Of a DNA stretch of 64,000 nucleotides, positions 36,401 through 48,400 are shown one piece after another. Each line of letters opens with the position of its first letter. The first letter of the stretch is position 1. Made by a program: the position numbers and the translations under genes. The notes below the pieces were generated by a model. That model was not told the origin of the DNA. It worked only from the letters and a program-made list of their open reading frames with translations, and did no database searches. The stretch is from Pleodorina starrii (taxonomy: Eukaryota > Chlorophyta > Chlorophyceae > Chlamydomonadales > Volvocaceae), in assembly GCA_030267565.1 (NCBI GenBank), contig BRXU01000003.1, positions 6,175,001-6,239,000 of the forward strand, given 5' to 3'.

Positions 36401-39400
36401 GGCCCATCGGCCCATCGGCCCATCGGCCCATCGGCCCATCGGCCCATCGGCCCATCGGCCCATCGGCCCATCGGCCCGTCGGCCCATCGGCCCATCGGCC
36501 CATCGGCCCGTCGGCCCATCGGCCCGTCGGCCCATCCGCCCGTCGGCCCATGGGCCCATGGGCCCATCGGCCCATGGGCCCATCGGCCCATGGGCCCATC
36601 GGCCCATCGGCCCATCGGCCCATCGGCCCATCGGCCCATCGGCCCATCGGCCCGTCGGCCCATCGGCCCGTCGGCCCATCGGCCCGTCGGCCCATCGGCC
36701 CGTCGGCCCATCGGCCCGTCGGCCCATCGGCCCGTCGGCCCATCGGCCCGTCGGCCCATCGGCCCGTCGGCCCATCGGCCCGTCGGCCCATCGGCCCGTC
36801 GGCCCATCGGCCCATCGGCCCATCGGCCCATCGGCCCATCGGCCCATCGGCCCATCGGCCCATCGGCCCATCGGCCCATCGGCCCATCGGCCCATCGGCC
36901 CATCGGCCCATCGGCCCATCGGCCCATCGGCCCATCGGCCCATCGGCCCATCGGCCCATCGGCCCATCGGCCCATCGGCCCATCGGCCCATCGGCCCATC
37001 GGCCCATCGGCCCATCGGCCCATCGGCCCATCGGCCCATCGGCCCATCGGCCCATCGGCCCATCGGCCCATCGGCCCATCGGCCCATCGGCCCGTCGGCC
37101 CATCGGCCCATCGGCCCATCGGCCCGTCGGCCCATCGGCCCGTCGGCCCATCGGCCCGTCGGCCCATGGGCCCATGGGCCCATCGGCCCATGGGCCCATC
37201 GGCCCATCGGCCCATCGGCCCATCGGCCCATCGGCCCGTCGGCCCATCGGCCCGTCGGCCCATCGGCCCGTCGGCCCATCGGCCCGTCGGCCCATCGGCC
37301 CGTCGGCCCATCGGCCCGTCGGCCCATCGGCCCGTCGGCCCATCGGCCCGTCGGCCCATCGGCCCGTCGGCCCATCGGCCCATCGGCCCATCGGCCCATC
37401 GGCCCATCGGCCCATCGGCCCGTCGGCCCATCGGCCCATCGGCCCATCGGCCCGTCGGCCCATCGGCCCGTCGGCCCATCGGCCCATCGGCCCATCGGCC
37501 CATGGGCCCATCGGCCCATCGGCCCATGGGCCCATCGGCCCATCGGCCCGTCGGCCCATCGGCCCGTCGGCCCATCGGCCCGTCGGCCCATCGGCCCGTC
37601 GGCCCATCGGCCCGTCGGCCCATCGGCCCGTCGGCCCATCGGCCCGTCGGCCCATCGGCCCGTCGGCCCATCGGCCCGTCGGCCCATCGGCCCATCGGCC
37701 CATCGGCCCATCGGCCCATCGGCCCATCGGCCCGTCGGCCCATCGGCCCATCGGCCCATCGGCCCGTCGGCCCATCGGCCCGTCGGCCCATCGGCCCATC
37801 GGCCCATCGGCCCATGGGCCCATCGGCCCATCGGCCCATGGGCCCATGGGCCCATCGGCCCATGGGCCCATCGGCCCATCGGCCCATCGGCCCGTCGGCC
37901 CGTCGGCCCGTCGGCCCATCGGCCCGTCGGCCCATCGGCCCGTCGGCCCATCGGCCCGTCGGCCCATGGGCCCATTGGCCCATCGGCCCATCGGCCCATC
38001 GGCCCATCGGCCCATCGGCCCATCGGCCCATCGGCCCATCGGCCCATCGGCCCATCGGCCCATCGGCCCATCGGCCCATCGGCCCATCGGCCCATCGGCC
38101 CATCGGCCCATCGGCCCATCGGCCCATCGGCCCATCGGCCCATCGGCCCATCGGCCCATCGGCCCATCGGCCCATCGGCCCATCGGCCCATCGGCCCATC
38201 GGCCCATCGGCCCATCGGCCCATCGGCCCATCGGCCCATGGGCCCATCGGCCCATGGGCCCATCGGCCCATCGGCCCATCGGCCCATCGGCCCATCGGCC
38301 CGTCGGCCCATCGGCCCATCGGCCCGTCGGCCCATCGGCCCGTCGGCCCATCGGCCCGTCGGCCCATGGGCCCATGGGCCCATCGGCCCATCGGCCCATC
38401 GGCCCATCGGCCCATCGGCCCATCGGCCCATCGGCCCATCGGCCCATCGGCCCATCGGCCCATCGGCCCATCGGCCCATCGGCCCGTCGGCCCATCGGCC
38501 CGTCGGCCCATCGGCCCGTCGGCCCATCGGCCCGTCGGCCCATGGGCCCATGGGCCCATCGGCCCATGGGCCCGTCGGCCCATCGGCCCATCGGCCCATG
38601 GGCCCATCGGCCCATCGGCCCATGGGCCCATCGGCCCATCGGCCCATCGGCCCATCGGCCCATCGGCCCGTCGGCCCATGGGCCCGTCGGCCCATCGGCC
38701 CATCGGCCCATCGGCCCGTCGGCCCATCGGCCCGTCGGCCCATGGGCCCGTCGGCCCATGGGCCCGTCGGCCCATGGGCCCGTCGGCCCATCGGCCCATC
38801 GGCCCATCGGCCCATCGGCCCATCGGCCCATCGGCCCATCGGCCCATCGGCCCATCGGCCCATCGGCCCATCGGCCCATCGGCCCATCGGCCCATCGGCC
38901 CATCGGCCCATCGGCCCATCGGCCCGTCGGCCCATCGGCCCATCGGCCCATCGGCCCGTCGGCCCATCGGCCCGTCGGCCCATCCGCCCGTCGGCCCATG
39001 GGCCCATGGGCCCATCGGCCCATCGGCCCATCGGCCCATCGGCCCATCGGCCCATCGGCCCGTCGGCCCATCGGCCCGTCGGCCCATCGGCCCGTCGGCC
39101 CATCGGCCCGTCGGCCCATCGGCCCGTCGGCCCATCGGCCCGTCGGCCCATCGGCCCGTCGGCCCATCGGCCCGTCGGCCCATCGGCCCGTCGGCCCATC
39201 GGCCCATCGGCCCATCGGCCCATCGGCCCATCGGCCCATCGGCCCATCGGCCCATCGGCCCATCGGCCCATCGGCCCATCGGCCCATCGGCCCATCGGCC
39301 CATCGGCCCATCGGCCCATCGGCCCATCGGCCCATCGGCCCATCGGCCCATCGGCCCATCGGCCCATCGGCCCATCGGCCCATCGGCCCATCGGCCCATC

Positions 39401-42400
39401 GGCCCATCGGCCCATCGGCCCATCGGCCCATCGGCCCATCGGCCCATCGGCCCATCGGCCCATCGGCCCATCGGCCCATCGGCCCATCGGCCCGTCGGCC
39501 CATCGGCCCATCGGCCCATCGGCCCATCGGCCCATCGGCCCATCGGCCCATCGGCCCATCGGCCCATCGGCCCATCGGCCCATCGGCCCATCGGCCCATC
39601 GGCCCATCGGCCCATCGGCCCATCGGCCCATCGGCCCATCGGCCCATCGGCCCATCGGCCCATCGGCCCATCGGCCCATCGGCCCATCGGCCCATCGGCC
39701 CATCGGCCCATCGGCCCATCGGCCCATCGGCCCATCGGCCCATCGGCCCGTCGGCCCGTCGGCCCATGGGCCCATGGGCCCATGGGCCCATCGGCCCATC
39801 GGCCCATCGGCCCATCGGCCCATCGGCCCATCGGCCCGTCGGCCCATCGGCCCGTCGGCCCATCGGCCCGTCGGCCCATCGGCCCGTCGGCCCATCGGCC
39901 CATCGGCCCATCGGCCCGTCGGCCCATCGGCCCATCGGCCCGTCGGCCCATCGGCCCGTCGGCCCATCGGCCCGTCGGCCCATCGGCCCATCGGCCCATC
40001 GGCCCATCGGCCCATCGGCCCATCGGCCCATCGGCCCATCGGCCCATCGGCCCATCGGCCCATCGGCCCATCGGCCCATCGGCCCATCGGCCCATCGGCC
40101 CATCGGCCCATCGGCCCATCGGCCCATCGGCCCATCGGCCCATCGGCCCATCGGCCCATCGGCCCATCGGCCCATCGGCCCATCGGCCCATCGGCCCATC
40201 GGCCCATCGGCCCATCGGCCCATCGGCCCATCGGCCCATCGGCCCATCGGCCCATCGGCCCATCGGCCCATCGGCCCATCGGCCCATCGGCCCATCGGCC
40301 CATCGGCCCATCGGCCCATCGGCCCATCGGCCCATCGGCCCATCGGCCCATCGGCCCATCGGCCCATCGGCCCATCGGCCCATCGGCCCATCGGCCCATC
40401 GGCCCATCGGCCCATCGGCCCATCGGCCCATCGGCCCATCGGCCCATCGGCCCATCGGCCCATCGGCCCATCGGCCCATCGGCCCATCGGCCCATCGGCC
40501 CATCGGCCCATCGGCCCATCGGCCCATCGGCCCATCGGCCCATCGGCCCATCGGCCCATCGGCCCATCGGCCCATCGGCCCATCGGCCCATCGGCCCATC
40601 GGCCCATCGGCCCATCGGCCCATCGGCCCATCGGCCCATCGGCCCATCGGCCCATCGGCCCATCGGCCCATCGGCCCATCGGCCCATCGGCCCATCGGCC
40701 CATCGGCCCATCGGCCCATCGGCCCATCGGCCCATCGGCCCATCGGCCCATCGGCCCATCGGCCCATCGGCCCATCGGCCCATCGGCCCATCGGCCCATC
40801 GGCCCATCGGCCCATCGGCCCATCGGCCCATCGGCCCATCGGCCCATCGGCCCATCGGCCCATCGGCCCGTCGGCCCATCGGCCCGTCGGCCCATCGGCC
40901 CATCGGCCCATCGGCCCATCGGCCCGTCGGCCCGTCGGCCCATCGGCCCATCGGCCCATCGGCCCATGGGCCCATCGGCCCATGGGCCCATGGGCCCATC
41001 GGCCCATGGGCCCATCGGCCCATCGGCCCATCGGCCCGTCGGCCCGTCGGCCCATCGGCCCGTCGGCCCATCGGCCCGTCGGCCCATGGGCCCATGGGCC
41101 CATCGGCCCATCGGCCCATCGGCCCATCGGCCCATCGGCCCATCGGCCCATCGGCCCGTCGGCCCATCGGCCCATCGGCCCATCGGCCCATCGGCCCATC
41201 GGCCCATCGGCCCATCGGCCCATCGGCCCATCGGCCCATCGGCCCATCGGCCCATCGGCCCATCGGCCCATCGGCCCATCGGCCCATCGGCCCATCGGCC
41301 CATCGGCCCATCGGCCCATCGGCCCATCGGCCCATCGGCCCATCGGCCCATCGGCCCATCGGCCCATCGGCCCATCGGCCCATCGGCCCATCGGCCCATC
41401 GGCCCATCGGCCCATCGGCCCATCGGCCCATCGGCCCATCGGCCCATCGGCCCATCGGCCCGTCGGCCCATGGGCCCGTCGGCCCATGGGCCCGTCGGCC
41501 CATGGGCCCGTCGGCCCATCGGCCCGTCGGCCCATCGGCCCGTCGGCCCATGGGCCCGTCGGCCCATCGGCCCATCGGCCCATGGGCCCATCGGCCCATC
41601 GGCCCATGGGCCCATCGGCCCATCGGCCCATCGGCCCATCGGCCCATCGGCCCATCGGCCCATCGGCCCATCGGCCCATCGGCCCATCGGCCCATCGGCC
41701 CATCGGCCCATCGGCCCATGGGCCCATCGGCCCATCGGCTAATCGGCCCGTCGGCCCGTCGGCCCGTCTGCCCATCGGCCCGTCGGCCCATCGGCCCGTC
41801 GGCCCATGGGCCCATGGGCCCATCGGCCCATCGGCCCATCGGCCCATCGGCCCATCGGCCCATCGGCCCATCGGCCCGTCGGCCCATCGGCCCATCGGCC
41901 CATCGGCCCATCGGCCCATCGGCCCATCGGCCCATCGGCCCATCGGCCCATCGGCCCATCGGCCCATCGGCCCATGGGACCATCGGCCCATCGGCCCATC
42001 GGCCCATCGGCCCATCGGCCCATCGGCCCATCGGCCCGTCGGCCCATCGGCCCGTCGGCCCATCGGCCCGTCGGCCCATCGGCCCGTCGGCCCGTCGGCC
42101 CATCGGCCCATCGGCCCGTCGGCCCATCGGCCCATCGGCCCGTCGGCCCATCGGCCCGTCGGCCCATCGGCCCGTCGGCCCATCGGCCCATCGGCCCATC
42201 GGCCCATCGGCCCATCGGCCCATCGGCCCATCGGCCCATCGGCCCATCGGCCCATCGGCCCATCGGCCCATCGGCCCATCGGCCCATCGGCCCATCGGCC
42301 CATCGGCCCATCGGCCCATCGGCCCATCGGCCCATCGGCCCATCGGCCCATCGGCCCATCGGCCCATCGGCCCATCGGCCCATCGACCCATCGGCCCGTC

Positions 42401-45400
42401 GGCCCATCGGCCCATCGGCCCATCGGCCCGTCGGCCCATCGGCCCGTCGGCCCATCGGCCCGTCGGCCCATGGGCCCATGGGCCCATCGGCCCATGGGCC
42501 CATCGGCCCATCGGCCCATCGGCCCATCGGCCCATCGGCCCGTCGGCCCATCGGCCCGTCGGCCCATCGGCCCGTCGGCCCATCGGCCCGTCGGCCCATC
42601 GGCCCGTCGGCCCATCGGCCCGTCGGCCCATCGGCCCGTCGGCCCATCGGCCCATCGGCCCATCGGCCCATCGGCCCATCGGCACATCGGCCCGTCGGCC
42701 CATCGGCCCATCGGCCCATCGGCCCGTCGGCCCATCGGCCCGTCGGCCCATCGGCCCATCGGCCCATCGGCCCATGGGCCCATCGGCCCATCGGCCCATG
42801 GGCCCATGGGCCCATCGGCCCATGGGCCCATCGGCCCATCGGCCCGTCGGCCCGTCGGCCCGTCGGCCCATCGGCCCGTCGGCCCATCGGCCCGTCGGCC
42901 CATCGGCCCGTCGGCCCATGGGCCCATGGGCCCATCGGCCCATCGGCCCATCGGCCCATCGGCCCATCGGCCCATCGGCCCATCGGCCCATCGGCCCATC
43001 GGCCCATCGGCCCATCGGCCCATCGGCCCATCGGCCCATCGGCCCATGGGCCCATGGGCCCATCGGCCCATGGGCCCATCGGCCCATCGGCCCATCGGCC
43101 CATGGGCCCATCGGCCCATGGGCCCATCGGCCCATCGGCCCATCGGCCCATCGGCCCATCGGCCCATCGGCCCGTCGGCCCGTCGGCCCATCGGCCCGTC
43201 GGCCCATCGGCCCGTCGGCCCATCGGCCCGTCGGCCCATGGGCCCATGGGCCCATCGGCCCATCGGCCCATCGGCCCATCGGCCCATCGGCCCATCGGCC
43301 CATCGGCCCATCGGCCCATCGGCCCATCGGCCCATCGGCCCATCGGCCCATCGGCCCGTCGGCCCATCGGCCCGTCGGCCCATCGGCCCGTCGGCCCATC
43401 GGCCCGTCGGCCCATCGGCCCGTCGGCTCATCGGCCCATGGGCCCGTCGGCCCATCGGCCCATCGGCCCATGGGCCCATCGGCCCATCGGCCCATGGGCC
43501 CATCGGCCCATCGGCCCATCGGCCCATCGGCCCATCGGCCCGTCGGCCCATGGGCCCGTCGGCCCATCGGCCCATCGGCCCATCGGCCCGTCGGCCCATC
43601 GGCCCGTCGGCCCATGGGCCCGTCGGCCCATGGGCCCGTCGGCCCATCGGCCCATCGGCCCATCGGCCCATCGGCCCATCGGCCCATCGGCCCATCGGCC
43701 CATCGGCCCATCGGCCCATCGGCCCATCGGCCCATCGGCCCATCGGCCCGTCGGCCCATCGGCCCATCGGCCCATCGGCCCGTCGGCCCATCGGCCCGTC
43801 GGCCCATCCGCCCGTCGGCCCATGGGCCCATGGGCCCATCGGCCCATGGGCCCATCGGCCCATGGGCCCATCGGCCCATCGGCCCATCGGCCCATCGGCC
43901 CATCGGCCCATCGGCCCATCGGCCCGTCGGCCCATCGGCCCGTCGGCCCATCGGCCCGTCGGCCCATCGGCCCGTCGGCCCATCGGCCCGTCGGCCCATC
44001 GGCCCGTCGGCCCATCGGCCCGTCGGCCCATCGGCCCGTCGGCCCATCGGCCCGTCGGCCCATCGGCCCGTCGGCCCATCGGCCCATCGGCCCATCGGCC
44101 CATCGGCCCATCGGCCCATCGGCCCATCGGCCCATCGGCCCATCGGCCCATCGGCCCATCGGCCCATCGGCCCATCGGCCCATCGGCCCATCGGCCCATC
44201 GGCCCATCGGCCCATCGGCCCATCGGCCCATCGGCCCATCGGCCCATCGGCCCATCGGCCCATCGGCCCATCGGCCCATCGGCCCATCGGCCCATCGGCC
44301 CATCGGCCCATCGGCCCATCGGCCCATCGGCCCATCGGCCCATCGGCCCATCGGCCCATCGGCCCGTCGGCCCATCGGCCCATCGGCCCATCGGCCCGTC
44401 GGCCCATCGGCCCGTCGGCCCATCGGCCCGTCGGCCCATGGGCCCATGGGCCCATCGGCCCATGGGCCCATCGGCCCATCGGCCCATCGGCCCATCGGCC
44501 CATCGGCCCGTCGGCCCATCGGCCCGTCGGCCCATCGGCCCGTCGGCCCATCGGCCCGTCGGCCCATCGGCCCGTCGGCCCATCGGCCCGTCGGCCCATC
44601 GGCCCGTCGGCCCATCGGCCCGTCGGCCCATCGGCCCGTCGGCCCATCGGCCCATCGGCCCATCGGCCCATCGGCCCATCGGCACATCGGCCCGTCGGCC
44701 CATCGGCCCATCGGCCCATCGGCCCGTCGGCCCATCGGCCCGTCGGCCCATCGGCCCATCGGCCCATCGGCCCATGGGCCCATCGGCCCATCGGCCCATG
44801 GGCCCATGGGCCCATCGGCCCATGGGCCCATCGGCCCATCGGCCCATCGGCCCGTCGGCCCGTCGGCCCGTCGGCCCATCGGCCCGTCGGCCCATCGGCC
44901 CGTCGGCCCATCGGCCCGTCGGCCCATGGGCCCATGGGCCCATCGGCCCATCGGCCCATCGGCCCATCGGCCCATCGGCCCATCGGCCCATCGGCCCATC
45001 GGCCCATCGGCCCATCGGCCCATCGGCCCATCGGCCCATCGGCCCATCGGCCCATCGGCCCATCGGCCCATCGGCCCATCGGCCCATCGGCCCATCGGCC
45101 CATCGGCCCATCGGCCCATCGGCCCATCGGCCCATCGGCCCATCGGCCCATCGGCCCATCGGCCCATCGGCCCATCGGCCCATCGGCCCATCGGCCCATC
45201 GGCCCATCGGCCCATCGGCCCATGGGCCCATCGGCCCATGGGCCCATCGGCCCATCGGCCCATCGGCCCATCGGCCCGTCGGCCCATCGGCCCATCGGCC
45301 CGTCGGCCCATCGGCCCGTCGGCCCATCGGCCCGTCGGCCCATGGGCCCATGGGCCCATCGGCCCATCGGCCCATCGGCCCATCGGCCCATCGGCCCATC

Positions 45401-48400
45401 GGCCCATCGGCCCATCGGCCCATCGGCCCATCGGCCCATCGGCCCGTCGGCCCATCGGCCCGTCGGCCCATCGGCCCGTCGGCCCATCGGCCCGTCGGCC
45501 CATGGGCCCATGGGCCCATCGGCCCATGGGCCCGTCGGCCCATCGGCCCATCGGCCCATGGGCCCATCGGCCCATCGGCCCATGGGCCCATCGGCCCATC
45601 GGCCCATCGGCCCATCGGCCCATCGGCCCGTCGGCCCATGGGCCCGTCGGCCCATCGGCCCATCGGCCCATCGGCCCGTCGGCCCATCGGCCCGTCGGCC
45701 CATGGGCCCGTCGGCCCATGGGCCCGTCGGCCCATGGGCCCGTCGGCCCATCGGCCCATCGGCCCATCGGCCCATCGGCCCATCGGCCCATCGGCCCATC
45801 GGCCCATCGGCCCATCGGCCCATCGGCCCATCGGCCCATCGGCCCATCGGCCCGTCGGCCCATCGGCCCATCGGCCCATCGGCCCGTCGGCCCATCGGCC
45901 CGTCGGCCCATCCGCCCGTCGGCCCATGGGCCCATGGGCCCATCGGCCCATCGGCCCATCGGCCCATCGGCCCATCGGCCCATCGGCCCGTCGGCCCATC
46001 GGCCCGTCGGCCCATCGGCCCGTCGGCCCATCGGCCCGTCGGCCCATCGGCCCGTCGGCCCATCGGCCCGTCGGCCCATCGGCCCGTCGGCCCATCGGCC
46101 CGTCGGCCCATCGGCCCGTCGGCCCATCGGCCCATCGGCCCATCGGCCCATCGGCCCATCGGCCCATCGGCCCATCGGCCCATCGGCCCATCGGCCCATC
46201 GGCCCATCGGCCCATCGGCCCATCGGCCCATCGGCCCATCGGCCCATCGGCCCATCGGCCCATCGGCCCATCGGCCCATCGGCCCATCGGCCCATCGGCC
46301 CATCGGCCCATCGGCCCATCGGCCCATCGGCCCATCGGCCCATCGGCCCATCGGCCCATCGGCCCGTCGGCCCATCGGCCCATCGGCCCATCGGCCCATC
46401 GGCCCATCGGCCCATCGGCCCATCGGCCCATCGGCCCATCGGCCCATCGGCCCATCGGCCCATCGGCCCATCGGCCCATCGGCCCATCGGCCCATCGGCC
46501 CATCGGCCCATCGGCCCATCGGCCCATCGGCCCATCGGCCCATCGGCCCATCGGCCCATCGGCCCATCGGCCCATCGGCCCATCGGCCCGTCGGCCCGTC
46601 GGCCCATCGGCCCGTCGGCCCATCGGCCCATGGGCCCATGGGCCCATCGGCCCATCGGCCCATCGGCCCATCGGCCCATCGGCCCATCGGCCCATCGGCC
46701 CATCGGCCCATCGGCCCATCGGCCCATCGGCCCGTCGGCCCATCGGCCCGTCGGCCCATCGGCCCGTCGGCCCATCGGCCCGTCGGCCCATCGGCCCATC
46801 GGCCCATCGGCCCGTCGGCCCATCGGCCCATCGGCCCGTCGGCCCATCGGCCCGTCGGCCCATCGGCCCGTCGGCCCATCGGCCCATCGGCCCATCGGCC
46901 CATCGGCCCATCGGCCCATCGGCCCATCGGCCCATCGGCCCATCGGCCCATCGGCCCATCGGCCCATCGGCCCATCGGCCCATCGGCCCATCGGCCCATC
47001 GGCCCATCGGCCCATCGGCCCATCGGCCCATCGGCCCATCGGCCCATCGGCCCATCGGCCCATCGGCCCATCGGCCCATCGGCCCATCGGCCCATCGGCC
47101 CATCGGCCCATCGGCCCATCGGCCCATCGGCTAATCGGCCCGTCGGCCCGTCGGCCCGTCTGCCCATCGGCCCGTCGGCCCATCGGCCCGTCGGCCCATG
47201 GGCCCATGGGCCCATGGGCCCATCGGCCCATCGGCCCATCGGCCCATCGGCCCATCGGCCCGTCGGCCCATCGGCCCGTCGGCCCATGGGCCCGTCGGCC
47301 CATGGGCCCGTCGGCCCATCGGCCCATCGGCCCATCGGCCCATCGGCCCATCGGCCCATGGGCCCATCGGCCCATGGGCCCATCGGCCCATCGGCTAATC
47401 GGCCCGTCGGCCCGTCGGCCCGTCTGCCCATCGGCCCGTCGGCCCATGGGCCCATGGGCCCATGGGCCCATCGGCCCATCGGCCCATCGGCCCATCGGCC
47501 CATCGGCCCATCGGCCCATCGGCCCATCGGCCCATCGGCCCATGGGCCCATCGGCCCATGGGACCATCGGCCCATCGGCCCATCGGCCCATCGGCCAGTC
47601 GGCCCGTCGGCCCATCGGCCCGTCGGCCCATCGGCCCGTCGGCCCATCGGCCCGTCGGCCCATGGGCCCATGGCCCCATCGGCCCATCGGCCCATCGGCC
47701 CATCGGCCCATCGGCCCATCGGCCCATCGGCCCATCGGCCCGTCGGCCCATCGGCCCATCGGCCCATCGGCCCATCGGCCCATCGGCCCATCGGCCCATC
47801 GGCCCATCGGCCCATCGGCCCATCGGCCCATCGGCCCATCGGCCCATCGGCCCATCGGCCCATCGGCCCATCGGCCCATCGGCCCATCGGCCCATCGGCC
47901 CATCGGCCCATCGGCCCATCGGCCCATCGGCCCATCGGCCCATCGGCCCATCGGCCCATCGGCCCATCGGCCCATCGGCCCATCGGCCCATCGGCCCATC
48001 GGCCCATCGGCCCATCGGCCCATCGGCCCATCGGCCCATCGGCCCATCGGCCCATCGGCCCATCGGCCCATCGGCCCGTCGGCCCATCGGCCCGTCGGCC
48101 CATCGGCCCATCGGCCCATCGGCCCATCGGCCCGTCGGCCCGTCGGCCCATCGGCCCATCGGCCCATCGGCCCATCGGCCCATCGGCCCATGGGCCCATG
48201 GGCCCATCGGCCCATGGGCCCATCGGCCCATCGGCCCATCGGCCCATCGGCCCGTCGGCCCATCGGCCCGTCGGCCCATCGGCCCGTCGGCCCATCGGCC
48301 CATGGGCCCATCGGCCCATCGGCCCATCGGCCCATCGGCCCATCGGCCCATCGGCCCGTCGGCCCATCGGCCCATCGGCCCATCGGCCCATCGGCCCATC